The translations under genes and the position numbers were made by a program. From positions 1 to 64,000 of the forward strand of contig JAMKCH010002949.1 of the NCBI GenBank assembly GCA_023653785.1: 64,000 bases of DNA. Reading direction: 5' to 3'. Position 1 is the stretch's first letter. Every line of letters starts with the position of its first letter. Source of the stretch: Ophioderma brevispina. Its lineage: Eukaryota > Echinodermata > Ophiuroidea > Amphilepidida > Ophiodermatidae. Below are positions 36,354-48,080 of the stretch, one piece after another. The notes below the pieces were generated by a model. It saw only the letters and a program-made list of their open reading frames with translations. It was not told the DNA's origin and did no database searches.

Positions 36354-38078
36354 GGCTACTGAGCGTACTAAAATTGCCCCAATTTCAAACTTGATTACAT
36401 GGCACCAGGATTGGGGGAAGTCTTGTGTATAAAGTGTGGAGGTATGCCAAGGAATATGCCAGATCGTGGAAATTACTTTTGTAAGGAAAAATAACACCCT
36501 GAAAGTGTTTTATGACTGTAACATTCCCGTTAGCAGTTAAGTGTCGACATTTATGCTCTAGTTCATAACAGTTAAGTATCAAAGTTCATGTCGTTTGAAT
36601 ATGGTTGAATCAAACTCCTGGGAGTGTTTCCAAGTATTGAAATAAGATCAACATTACATAAAAATTGTTATTTTATTAAGGGAACTTCAAATTGTGTACT
36701 TGTATGTATTGATTCACTCTAAATAGTCACATTTTCCCTCATAAATTTTTGTACAGAGGCATTTTGAACCAGTTATTCCCATGACTAGGTCTAATATTAC
36801 CACCTTAAGAACAACCATACCTTAAATCCTAGCTCAACTTGGGTTATTCTTACCTATATCTTAAATCCTAGCCTTAAACTTGTGTTACCTCTATCCTAAA
36901 TATTAAGTCATAGTCCTACCTTGGGTTCATGGGTTACCCCTGATCTTAAATCTTAACTTTTTTGGACCATTGCAGGCAACTATAGTCATAGGGGGTTTAA
37001 AATAAATGTTCAATTAGAACCAAAATTAAGAATATATGTGGAATCTGACATGAAAAATGACATCAAATGAGTCAAACAATTTGAGCAAAACCTTCAGGTC
37101 TGTGGTCTTTGAGATGGCTCTCTGAATGACCATTTTTGGATGGCTTCCCATGGCACCAACCTCATTTTGGAAACAATCTGAAAAACTACTGACTATGGGT
37201 GAATTTTAGAAATAAACTTGCCTTGATGATATAGTGGAATCATAAAAAAACTAAAAAAAAAAAAAATTTTGGTTTTTTGCCTAGGATCCATGAAATGACA
37301 CCTTAAGTCAAACGGAGCTTTCAAAATGCATATGCTCCTACAGGTTTCCTAATGTACATGGAGCAATTTTAAAAAAGTTTTTGTGATTTTACTTAGCCAA
37401 ATGGTTTGTGCAGGGTGAAAAGCTACAAGGCTGAAAGGGCTAAATCATAATCCAAGATAGTGGACAAAATGGGGAATTGCACAAAATGCGATTGGGTAGA
37501 AGTAAACGAGCCATTTGAACGATGGTGATATTAGGTAATGAAGTTTATTGAATTAAGGTGGTCTGGGTCTGGACAAAGACAGAGACGAACAGGTGTCGTG
37601 ATCTTGAAAAATTTCAGTTTTTGTTGCCTAAATTGAGTGCAAAACGGTTAAATCATTTGGGTGATGTCGGGACTAGGCTTCAATATCAAGGTGAGCATGA
37701 TGCATGGAACCGTAACATGGTTTGGTTTGATCGGGTTTTGTCTGTCAGTTTTAGGTGGGTTAGGGTTATGCTTATAATTTAAATTATAAGTCCGTGAATC
37801 AGTCAATCTCACAAAGACATGATCTGAGCCCAGTTGGCTCTAAGTATTCTATTACTGAAATTAACATTGGCATTTTGCATGCACACTCAGATGGTAGTTG
37901 AGGGGGGCACACTTATAAATCCTGCCACCTTTGTGGTGTAAACCCTTGAAGTCCCGGTAAAAAAAATAGCGCCTTATTGCAAAATAGTATTCAGGGGTCC
38001 CGAGGAAACCAGGTTTGCATGACTCTTGCTTTTTATCCCCCTGGCTTGAAAGCAGAGAGGGATTCGCTATCAGTCAAC
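36354..38078. other. Non-coding stretch with a degenerate tandem repeat
   Basis: At 36785-36965 phrases of the type cttaaatcctagcc and cttgggtta recur about every 50 bp in a degenerate tandem pattern. The rest shows no recognised feature. An open frame at 37558-37782 has no domain. Confidence 0.4.
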
Positions 38079-38138
38079 AAGGCGTCGGTGTCGCGTCGGC
38101 GTCGGCGGCGTCGGCTGCGTCCGCGTCGGCGGCGTCCA
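38079..38138. repeat. GGCGTC hexamer microsatellite
   Basis: About 60 bp built from gtcggc/ggcgtc units, strongly GC-rich, directly preceding a 170-bp tandem array. Confidence 0.85.
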
Positions 38139-38139
38139 A

Positions 38140-38755
38140 CAATTTTGTGAACGCGATAACATGAGTCCCATAAGGGTATGGTATGTAACTGGTGGTGGGA
38201 GCGGACTGCCATGCCCGTCATTTGATTAGATTAGGGTGTGGACATATGCAATTAGGTACCTAATTTGCATATTAAGGAGTTTAAATTTGGGGTTTTTCCA
38301 AAACACAATCTGTGAAACGCGATAACATGAGACCCATACGGGTTATGGTGATGTTACATGGTGGGGGTGGGATCAGACTGCCAGGCCCTTCATATGATTA
38401 GATTATGGCCGTGGCATATGCTAATTGGGTACTAATTTGCATAATATGGTTAATTTGGGGTTATTTTTACCCAAAAAAGCTTGTGAACAAACTATATGAA
38501 GATCATAAGTCCATTTTTGATGAAACTTGGTGGAGGGGTGGGGAATCATACTCTCGCGCTGATTAGGTGTTATATTGGGCGCATGACTGGCTAATCTAAA
38601 TAGCTTAATTGCAGATTATGGCTAAATTTGGGGTATTTTCAACCAAAAACACGTGTGAACAAACTATCTGAAGATCCATAAGTCGATTGTGCTGAAAACT
38701 TGATGGGGGGTGGGGAGCATTTCATGTACTCTCATGCTGATTAGGTTTAAGGTCA
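38140..38755 (+). repeat. Tandem array with a 166-172 bp unit, four copies
   Basis: Anchors gtgaac start at 38146, 38312 (gtgaaac), 38482 and 38654. Each unit continues with a stretch like aactatctgaagatccataa or gcgataacatgag-cccata, then ggtggg, gctgattag and aatttggggt. The units are diverged from one another, so this is an old array rather than a fresh duplication. Confidence 0.8.
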
Positions 38756-39790
38756 GTGGGTTGTCCGGGTTAACGGGGGTTGTCAGCTAAGGGGGTTTGT
38801 TGGGTTTTAAGGGGGGATAGGAGGTTGGGGTTTTACGGGGGTGTGTCTGGGTTTAAGGGGCGTTTGTCGGGTTTAAGGGGGGGGTTGTCTGGGCTTAAGG
38901 GGGCTTGTTGTGGTTTAAGGTCGGGTTTTGCATGAGTTTTTTAAAGGGGGATGTCCTAATTTAGGGGGACGTTGTCAGGTTAAGGGAGTGTCCGGGTTTA
39001 AGGGGGGGTTGTCCAGCTTTAAGGGGGGTTGTTGGGTTTAAGGGGGATTGTTGGGGTTAAGGATGGGTTGTATGGGTTAAAGGGGGTTGTCTGGGTTAAG
39101 GGGGGAGGGGTTGTTGGGCTTAGGGGGGTTGGTGGGGTTAAGGTGGGTTGTCTGGGTTTTTAAAGTGGGTTGTCCGGGTGTTAAGGGGGGTTGTATGGGG
39201 TTAAGGGGCTTGTTGTGGTTTAAGGTGGGGTTGACGAGGTTTTAACGGCGTTGTCCCGGTTTACGGGGGGTGTCCGGGTTTTAAGGGGGGTGGGGTTGTC
39301 AGCTTAAGGGGGTTGTCCAGCTTTAGGGGGTTGTTGGGGTTAAGGGGGAGTGTTGGGGGTAAGGGGATATTTTTGGGGTTTAAGGAGGGTTGGCCACTGG
39401 TTTAAGGGGGGTTGTTGGGGTTTAAGGATTTTTGGGTTTAAGGGGGGTTTTTTGAGTTTAAGGGGTTTTCTGCAATAATACGGCGTATGCATTCGCAACG
39501 TGCACACATGAATGAGCGTATGGGCATGTGCGTATGATGGCGACGTTGCACAGGCGTTGTCCGGGTTGTTAAGGGGGGTGTTGTCTGGGCTCTTAAGGGG
39601 GATGTTGGGGTTAACGGGGGGTTGTTATCGGGTTTTTAAAGGGGTTGTCCGGGTTTAAGGGGTTGTCTGAGGACTTTAAAAGCGGGGCTTGTTGTGGTTT
39701 AAGGTGGGTTGCCCGAGTTTTAAGGGGGTTGCCCAGGTTTACGGGGGGTGTTGGGGTTTTTTAAGGGGATTTTGGGGTTAGGGGGTATTT
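38756..39790 (+). repeat. G-rich degenerate minisatellite (TTAAGGGGGTTGTCNGGG)
   Basis: About 1 kb of roughly 18-20 bp units of the form ttaagggggttgtcygggt. G runs of 3-9 occur on the + strand and almost no C runs. It is interrupted once by unrelated sequence at about 39470-39556 (cgtatgcattcgcaacgtgc). The strand asymmetry and spaced G runs could support G-quadruplexes. The unit is not the animal telomere repeat TTAGGG. No coding function. Confidence 0.9.
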
Positions 39791-41444
39791 GCCAGCTGAT
39801 ATTTAAAATTTGTAAAACCGACTCACGCCAGGGGATTTAGCGGTTCGAGAACCGCGACGTGGATTTTTTTATGAAAAGGAACGAATAGACCCCAAATTTT
39901 CTAAATCTGTTAAGAAAATGTTCCAAATTAAACTACTGGATGTCAGAATGATATGATGGCTTGATCTGGTAAGGAGGCAGAAGTGTGAATGAACCATGTC
40001 ATTATTTAGTGCATTTCAGTGGGAGAGTTATTTAGTGGTGGGCCCCTTGAATGCTTCGATATTAAAAAGCAGAGGGTAATTCTGTGTTATAGATATTGCT
40101 TTTCTTTACACTGTTAAATTTCATTTATTAAGATATTTGATATTTTCTTGTCCTATGTGGCAGTATATTATTGGTGTATTACATATTGATCTGTAAAGTG
40201 AAACAAAAGAAAAATAAGTGTCTGAGAAAAGTAAAATGGGTAAGGGGATAGACAGTTAATATGCTGTGTTGTTTAAAACCGTATTTAATTTTGACGATTT
40301 AAATGACCACAGTTCATCGTTATAAAAATCTGCAGTTAATTTGCCGATTCTATGACAGTCATATTATTGGCATCCCATTCAAATTAATTTTCTCGAAGAA
40401 ACTTCTTTTTCCTCTAGCGCTTAGGCGAACGGGGATTTTGTCATGGCAAAATCTGTCGTCGACGTCGTCCGTTGTCTCCACCTTTAATACTGCCATGGCC
40501 TGACTGTGATTTATCTGACACTTGCACCACAGGATTTTATTATCTAACACTACTTGCGCTGTGACAGACAGGTCTGTAGGCCAAAGGTTATAATTTGTAT
40601 ATTTCGGATTTCTATTCCTGTTCTCCAGAAATATGCTAACTCGCTCTTAAAAGTTTTCTGGTCTTAATTCCCCAGGATTACTGTGTAAAGTCCTCTTAAA
40701 CGGGCCCCAAGGCAGATTGCTATTAGCCTGAAGCCCAGAACCACAGAATTTTTACCGGAAGTGGGAACAATTTTGGTATCAGAAAAAGCCACTATTTTTC
40801 ATTTCCATATTGGCTCCCCTTTTAGGGGGCTCTTGTCAGATTTTCTAATTAATTTTGAGCTGTTGGGACTTACAAGTATATTTGAAGAAAACAATATTTT
40901 AAACCAATAGCCCAAATGTCACAAACTGAACCATAACGTCAGTAGAATATAACTGACAATATACTTAGTTAGGTTTCCGCTCAGTCCCTCAGAAGAAAAA
41001 GATTTGTTCAGTCATAGAAAATATGCATTTGTTTGTCTCTAAATATCAAGTAAAATTTTAATCATTTCAGGAAGGTTTGTGGTTTAAGGCTTCTTAATTA
41101 TTTTGTGTTACTGGACATTTATATTTCCAGTTGGATCTGAAATCATCCTTGTGAAAAAACAATTTTGTTAGAATGTGGGTTATCAATAAACCCAATGACA
41201 GCAAACAACACACAATATGCCACAGTTGTTCATACCATTTTTTAAGACACATTACTCATTATCAGGATTGTAGGATTCTGTCATTCACACTACCCCAACC
41301 GTCATAGCATTCCTGTCCACACGTCCGATCGGCAATAACAAGCAAAGCATTCTTAGCTCTAGACGTAACACGGCATTACCAGAATCGTACTTGTTATTGC
41401 ATTGAGATGTTTATCTACCTCTTTTTTTTTTCTTTTTTTTTTAT
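39791..41444. other. Non-coding stretch, no gene recognised
   Basis: Open frames at 40303-40503 and on the opposite strand overlap each other and show no domain. Short inverted words (caataacaag/cttgttattg) occur near 41331-41400. No exon was supported. Confidence 0.35.
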
Positions 41445-41660
41445 TTTGTCAAGGCTAATCTAGGCATTAACAGCAGTTATTTAATTAGTAACGCTGACAG
41501 ATTGGTGCCAAGATAGCGATTAACCTCCCTTTTGAAACTCTGCCAGTCTGGTTGATGCTAAATGAGCAGGAAGGGCATTCCATAAGCTACAGAGAATGGG
41601 AGAAATGATCTTTTGTGATTTGCGACGAAAAGTGTTAAAGCCACACCAGTCGTCCCGGCC
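41445..41660 (-). pseudogene. Possible 3' remnant of a CR1/L2-type LINE
   Basis: On the - strand the translation gives FVANHKRSFLPFSVAYGMPF and, after a stop, HQPDWQSFKREVNRYLG. This resembles the C-terminal tail of CR1/L2-type elements (pattern R...FFP..I..WN.LP ... F...L..YL). It is short and broken, and no reverse transcriptase motif is attached, so the call is tentative. Confidence 0.4.
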
Positions 41661-43486
41661 AGTAGTTAGCAGCAATATGGGTCTCTTGAGGGAACACACA
41701 AAACCAGCAATATGTAGCAGTTAAGAGTTTTCAGCCTTCTGGGGGAAAGGGCCCCACTGGCTCGGTGCAGCATTATGTTTTCACTATTACTGTAGCTCAT
41801 AATTTCTTGGACATGGTGCTAAGTATGTCCCACTCCCCGCCAAAACAATGCGCCATTGGATTGCATGTCAGGCGCAGTTTGCGCAAGATAGGCACACAAT
41901 ACTTTACAAATCTCGCCTAAAGTGTTGGAACACTTATAGGCCACTTCAAAATGCCCCCATCTCCCCCCGGACAATGTGAATCCTGACTTTGTTATTGCCA
42001 CCCTTACCAGAAATCCACATTGAGTGGTGGGGATAGGGAAGGGTGTATGGATAGAGAATATTCCAAGCCTCCCAACCCATGTTGACATGTTTCAATAGCT
42101 CTTTTAGTTAAAGAGAAATACAGCAAATAATCGGGGCAAAAAGAGCAGTCGTGTTCCAAACATTTCGGACCGAGATTGTAGGTTTGCAAATTGATCTTGG
42201 CCCTATGCCAAATTCTAAAGGTCCAATGTACACTCAACGTTTGAGTAAAGAAACGGAAGTAATTTGGGAAATAGGTCATTGGCAGCCATCTCAAAAAATC
42301 GGATCTAAGACAAAGATTGCTTCTACTGGCATTGCATGCATTTTTCATGGTGATTCTAAAATGGTCATGAAATGATAAAATGGAGTTTGTTTATTATAAA
42401 ATAAAAATATTTGTCTTAGCAACTATAGGCATAGGCATGGTTTACCCCCTTCCCCAGGCACCAACCACCTATGATACAATCAAGGCGATTAAAATAAGAA
42501 GATGACACTTGCGTGGACGAACGGTGGTCCCGGGACCTGCTTCAGGGGGCGCTATAACGACTCGGTTAGATTTTAAGGGGGTGGGACAAAGTACTACAAA
42601 GTCCACTAAAACTCGGGGATAAACAATACATAGGCGATAATCTTGTAGACTATTTGAACTTAAAAACGTAAAATTGGTGTTGTATGAAAGCTGTGAATTC
42701 TGAATTGCCCTATAATATAAGATATACGGTGAATTAAGGTATTTTTACAAAACAAAGAGTAGAGAAATACACTATTTCCAGGGATTTCAATTGAAGGGAT
42801 CCGAATTGTAAACTGCAAGTGACTTCTTGTAGTCAAACAATTATAACCTTGATTCAAAAAAATAGATTAAATATATCTAAAGAGAATTTTAAAGGAGCTA
42901 AATTTTGATACCAAACATACCAATTGACTTGAAATAATGAAATAGGACATTTGAAAAACCAAATAATTAAACATTATGGAACATTCAGTGAAACCAACCC
43001 CTTAAACTGGGGGGGGCCTAGGTTCAAAACGAGGGCGCTATATATAGCTGAGTCTTGTACTACGAAGTTCGTTACTGTCATGGTTAAGAACGGTGAACAC
43101 GTAACTCTATACTTTGAGGTTATAAATACCGGGGGACCATAAATTTCGTTGATATGCACGTATTTTGCAATAGCCTATTGTGGGTAAAAGGGAGCAAAAG
43201 ATGGCAGGCGTCAAGTGTCAACCCCCTGATACAATCGTCAAATGGCTTGTTACAGGGAACACACATGAGATAGCCCTCTGAGTAAAATCATCAGGTAGTT
43301 GTCGTATGTCTCTGTAAACCTACCAACTCTACACTATCTCTGATTTGCTCAAGTGAAATATGTAAAAATTAGAGAACATTTTTTACTTGAAATTCAACCA
43401 AAAAGAGTATATCATTTTTAATGTAAAAAATCAATCTCTTACAAGGGTGTGAAAATACGATATTAGCCTTGATTTACTGCATGTGG
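41661..43486. other. Non-coding stretch, no gene recognised
   Basis: Open frames at 41819-42375 overlap on both strands and lack recognisable domains. The phrase gcatttttcatggtgattct near 42338 also occurs in the nested MITE near 3979, hinting at a shared old repeat. Confidence 0.35.
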
Positions 43487-43994
43487 CAAGTGGCGTCACC
43501 ATTCGGGGGGTGGCAGGGGGAAGTTGCCCCTCTGGCTCAAAAGCGGACATATGGACCAAGATGGTCATTTTTTATCCCTCTTTTTCATGGAATATCGACC
43601 AATTTTAGCCTAATTTGGGCAAATAAAGTAAATTCGGATTTTCGGGCGCAACGTGCAACAATTTCGTCCAGTTCGATTTTAATTTGGAGTAATCACACGA
43701 CAACTTAAGAATTTTTGCCCACTCTGGCGGGACGGGACGAACTTGGAAATTTTGCCGCCCTCTGGATTGACTGCCTTGGGACTTCCCTCCCCCCCCGCCC
43801 CATGCCGGCCCCCCCCCCCCTGCCCTGTCCTTGCCCCCCCCTCCCCACACCCCCCCCCTTTGCCCCCGTTCCGCGCTCCCCCCCCCCACGAACCTTCCCC
43901 CCCCCCCCCCCCCCCCTTTCCCCCCCCGTTCCCCTCCTCTCCCTCCCAACACTCCACCCGCCTGTCCTTCCCCGACGAGTCCTATACGCCACTG
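43487..43994. mobile_element. hAT-like element containing a long C-rich tract
   Basis: The left end agtggcgtcaccattcgggg and the right end ctatacgccactg are similar to hAT termini. Flanks tgcatgtg and tgcattgg match at about 6 of 8 positions. The right half (43782-43973) is almost pure pyrimidine. Long open frames in all phases across it are composition artefacts. Confidence 0.55.
43782..43973. repeat. C-rich polypyrimidine tract
   Basis: About 190 bp of cccc runs of 4-20 with scattered T, G and A. The opposite strand is G-run rich. Length may be unreliable in the assembly. Confidence 0.9.
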
Positions 43995-44694
43995 TGCATT
44001 GGGACAGAATTCCGGTGCATTTAGGTACATGTCCTACTTCACAATTCACATTTCAATACAATGAATGACCATTAGGGTCTAGCTCTTATTTTCTTCATTT
44101 GGTTAATGTCCCCTGCACAAGACCCAAGACAAAACAACTAAATGTTCCCTGCTCCAAACATGACATGTTTCAGGATTTGTGTTGCCTAATTCAAATGGAA
44201 CCATGAGGAAAGTGGAATTTTTGATCTAATCATTTTTTTTTCAAATTAAAATCCAATGAGTAACTGAATTAACTTCAGCAGAAGTGTTCTCAGTGGGTTT
44301 TTGAACCTTTTCACAGTTTGAAGTAAAACATTCCGTTCCCCCCCCAAACAAAAAAACAAACCTCACACTGTAAACTGGTTTCTTGTGCTATTAACCTTAC
44401 TGACCTGAGTATAGTTTTTTTGGTATCATCATCTCCTCACCAATGAATTTTGGCAATATTATACTATTTAAAAAGGTTCAAGTTTTGAAACAATACACAT
44501 ACACAGCTCTAGCTGGCATTGCTTCACTTAACATGCAATGAATTGGGTGGACTTTGGAAGTTTTTATATTTCTGGCGAGCCTATACTCCGAGTTAGTATG
44601 GTATATATAGGATATGAATCAGATTCGAAAGGGTAAAGTGCAATGTAAAGTAGGATTTTTTTGAAATCCTCTGTCTACATACACACTTTTTGAA
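43995..44694. other. Non-coding stretch, no gene recognised
   Basis: AT-rich sequence without exon or repeat structure that could be supported. Confidence 0.35.
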
Positions 44695-44905
44695 CCCCAA
44701 GCAATTGTCTCTTATTTTTAGAAGAAGAATTTTGAGCAGTGGGGGACCCAGTTTTAAAAAGACAACTGATATAAGAAGGAACATGCAAGATAAAATCAAA
44801 AAATCCATGGCGGTAATCTTGCCATATTGGCCTCTAAAAGTATGATTTTTTTTCTATCTAGCACCCATCTATGTCCTTTTCCATAGAAAGATGTGTAAAA
44901 CTAGA
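44695..44905 (-). repeat. Interspersed repeat family I, copy 3
   Basis: Inverted relative to 29905-30125. It shares attgtctcttatttttaga, gagcagtggggga, gtaatcttgccatattgg and tccatagaaa in the expected reversed order. Diverged, non-coding. Confidence 0.55.
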
Positions 44906-46100
44906 TTTTAAAGAAAACATCATTTTGCCCAGAAGGAAAATTTTCATAAAATTTTACTCAGGATGTAAGTCAGTGGGAGAGATTAATTCAATTATTTTGT
45001 CAAAACTGTGTAGCCATTGATAGCGTGTCATTTTTAATTGTCTTTTTTTTTCATAATAATGATACTTTCAAACAGCTGTGCATAGGATAATGGACACTCA
45101 TTTTAGTCAAATAGTGGCCATTGCGACATGAGATTTGATGAAGTCCTGCATGAGCCAAAAAGCGTATCCTTTTCTTTATCTAAATTTTATGATGTGGCTA
45201 ACATGTGTTAATTTTTGGAAATACATGAATAGAAGAGGACTCATAGGGGTGCTGATAAACAAGAAGCCCAATTTTTTTCCCGCTCATTGATATGGGTCTA
45301 ACTGTAAAAAAAATGTGGAAGATATGAGTCACGGAGTGGAAAATTGTGATCTAAATGAAACCGACTGATAAATTGCTTTACTTGTTTTCACGTCAGCAAC
45401 AACATAATTGTTCGCAGCCAGTGGAGTTCTTGACGATTGATAGCACAGGCACAACTGTTTGTGTACGATTTTCTCTTGTTCACTCATCCCGAGAAACAAA
45501 TAGGTATAGGGAAGCTTTGGGGATTTGCTGACGTTCTGCATGCTCTCACCGGATGAGCATGCAGGAGGCCTGCTTTATTGTGGCACAGATCATAAAATCT
45601 TTCCATATAGATTACAGAAGAGACAACAAGTCTGCCATTAGAGGCCGGCCATTTGGGTGGTTCATAAGGATTGTCATTTGTATCTCGCCACAAGTTTAAT
45701 GTGCGAAAGAAATGTGAAATGTAATGCAATGTAGATGACGACTTGGGGGACAACTTCCTTTGTTTCGTTATGATTTGGATTTTTTACTTCCAAATCAACA
45801 TTAACCCCCAGGGCTGTGTACTACACAATCTGTCAGATCTAAGCACCATTTTGTTTGGTTGCTTGGCAGGTAAATCATGTAAGAGGCAAATTAGAGATAC
45901 TGTAGATTGTGGTCTGGAATCATTACACAGAAATATAGAAGCACTATTATGATTGGTTACTCAGAAGGCGATCTCAGTTGTGTACTGTAATGAGCCAATC
46001 AGAAGTATTGTAAGAAAGGTGGTAGCCCAGGGGGTTTGGGGCGGGAACTATGACCAAAAAAAGGTTTCTGATTTTGCTCTTCAATGAAGGGGATCATACC
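44906..46100. other. Non-coding stretch, no gene recognised
   Basis: Several open frames on both strands (45329-45952) show no domain and no splice context. Confidence 0.35.
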
Positions 46101-46457
46101 TTAAAGGTGCAACGCGGAGATTCAATCATCTATGATTGTTGTTGATATGTTAATGATTTAATAGAGATTAGACCATCAATAGATTCCTTACCTTTTATTT
46201 GGCTCAGAATAACTTTAAAATGAAAACAAAAGGCGCGAGGCGATTTGTATATGTGCTTGTATTTCAATAGAAAACAGGCTGAATGTTGTATTGCTCTTAT
46301 AGGAAATAGAAATTTCACAATTTTTGTACCAAAGAACATTTCTCAGCTAATCTTTCAGATGGAGATGATTTTGATAGAGAGCTTGCAACCAGTGCAAAAG
46401 CAGAATTTCCACATTTTTAGGGGACACCTGTTATTTGAAATCTCTCGTTGATCTTAA
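46101..46457 (+). mobile_element. MITE family C, copy 1 (TTAA-flanked)
   Basis: Starts ttaaaggtgcaacgcggaga and ends ctctcgttgatcttaa, with TTAA at both borders. The right terminus has lost the CACC seen in copy 2 (20794-21105). Terminus AGGTGC is shared with families A and B. Non-coding, 357 bp. Confidence 0.85.
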
Positions 46458-47524
46458 GATGGTCACCAACATCAGTTTTTTTTAAGCGCCCCAAAAAACC
46501 AACAGGACTTAGAAAGAGTCAAAATGACAAAACAAGCTGTAGGAATGATAAGGTAAAGGTAAATAAAGATTTTTACTATCAGAAAATGAGAAAGTTGAGT
46601 TTTGGGAATGACACTGTGAACAAATATATGCCCTCATTAGTAGTTAGATTTTAAAGATTTTAACATAAATTATCCCCGGTGCGATTACCCACAATAGAGA
46701 GCAACGACAAGTCAGCGTTTCGCTTGAGGATGCACCGAGCTCGGTTGGTTTCCGGACGTATTTCATCCCTTTTGAATATCGTCAAAGTGTGCGAGGCGAA
46801 ACGACAGTCCATCGTTCGTTTCTTTAAGTGCTGAGTTACAAAAGATTCGTTTTATAGTTAATAGTGGTATTGTCCCGGTGGTTTGGCTCAGTTACGGGTG
46901 TTAATTAAAGTAGGTGTATTAAGAGTGCTTGGTTACTAGCGCATGGACTTTGTGATTAATGATGCTGATCATAAAGTGAATTTGCCCTGTAAAGTGCAAA
47001 GTGAAAAGGTAGTCTTTGCAGAGTGGCAATGCCACAATTTGTATGTAGCTTTTTTATGACCGATTTTGAAGGTTAACTTGATGGTATACCTATTCTAGAT
47101 ATATTAGTTTTGTACCAATGGGAAATTCAACAGTCAAAAGTGAACTTCTGCTGTATATTTATAAGCAGAAATTAATACATCCTAATTAGAAGTGCAATAG
47201 ATCTGTAAAAATTCTATGTAAAAATCCCTGCCCATTTTCTTATTTAACCTCTTTTATATTTGAATTCCTTTTTATTATGGGATCATGTGAGCTGAAAGGG
47301 GCTTTATACCACAAAAGACCACACTTTAAATTCTGTGTGGACCTGTTGTAATTACAAAGTTTACACAACCCACATTCAGTGTTGTGGTATATTGCAGTGT
47401 ATTGGAGACTGTAAAGACAGAAGCGTGGTATTGGTATTGGTGGTGGTCAAAATCTCAAACTATTAACTGCCTTGGTAGGGATTAATGAAACAAGAGGGGG
47501 GAAGGCTTTCCCTTAGCAATTCTA
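46458..47524. other. Non-coding stretch with a GC-richer patch
   Basis: At 46675-46850 CpG density is higher than around it, and gtttcgcttgagg / cgaggcgaaacg form a short dyad. This could be an old repeat or a regulatory patch. No exon was seen. Confidence 0.35.
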
Positions 47525-47812
47525 ATGCCCATAATATACTAAGCAATCCCAAGGAGGTGTAGCATTTGTTATGACATCACTTCCGGTTCAAAGATGGGAA
47601 AGTGGCTTGCTGATATCTAATCGATAAGTCGCTAGCATACCAAGCAAGCAACTTGACGCAAGCCCAGGTGTGACTTCACTTAACTCAATCGCTCCAACAC
47701 TACTAGCAATATTCATGCGGAAGCGATTGATAAAATGCTTACGAGCGTTTAATCACTAGCGATTTTACAGTCGCCACTACGAGGGTTAGTATTAGTATAT
47801 CATTACATGGCC
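47525..47812. mobile_element. Probable family F relative, about 290 bp
   Basis: The left edge atgcccataatatactaag and the right edge ttagtatatcattacatggc are inverted and resemble the ends of the family F elements at 35316 and 60275. The interior repeats gcgatt/aatcgc and cgctagc words. Termini are less exact than in the other two members. Confidence 0.45.
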
Positions 47813-47951
47813 TTAATGATTAATATTATGGCCAATCGGTGATCTTAAAGGATGTGAAAGGAGAAAGAAGTCAACTTAAAGCAATTATTTAGCATGTCTG
47901 TAGTATTTAGATGATGTGTGAGTACTAGTAAGATGTTACAAAAGGTTTGCC

Positions 47952-48080
47952 TGTTTAATAAAGATAATAGCCGAGTTTTACGACATTCGTGCAAAATAAA
48001 ATACGGCTAAGGCGAAGTCGAAGCCTTTTTTATTTTCACGAATGTCGTGAAAACGAGGCTATTAAATCTTATTTAACGGC
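47952..48080. repeat. Long inverted-repeat hairpin, about 55-bp arms
   Basis: The left arm 47952-48008 (aataaagataatagccgagt...acgacattcgtg) pairs with the right arm 48025-48080 (cacgaatgtcgt...aggctattaaatcttattta). Arms are about 85% complementary around a short loop. It may be a foldback MITE. No coding sequence. Confidence 0.85.

Noticed and set aside
38756..39790. Interstitial telomere repeat
   Set aside because: The unit is about 19 bp with TTAAGGGGG and TTGTC, not TTAGGG or another known telomere hexamer.
42004..42375. Overlapping 114- and 74-codon open frames on opposite strands
   Set aside because: Both cannot be genes, and neither shows a known motif or codon pattern.
43605..44068. 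Long glycine-rich and proline-rich open frames on both strands
   Set aside because: They translate a C/G-rich low-complexity tract in every phase; no domain or splice context.
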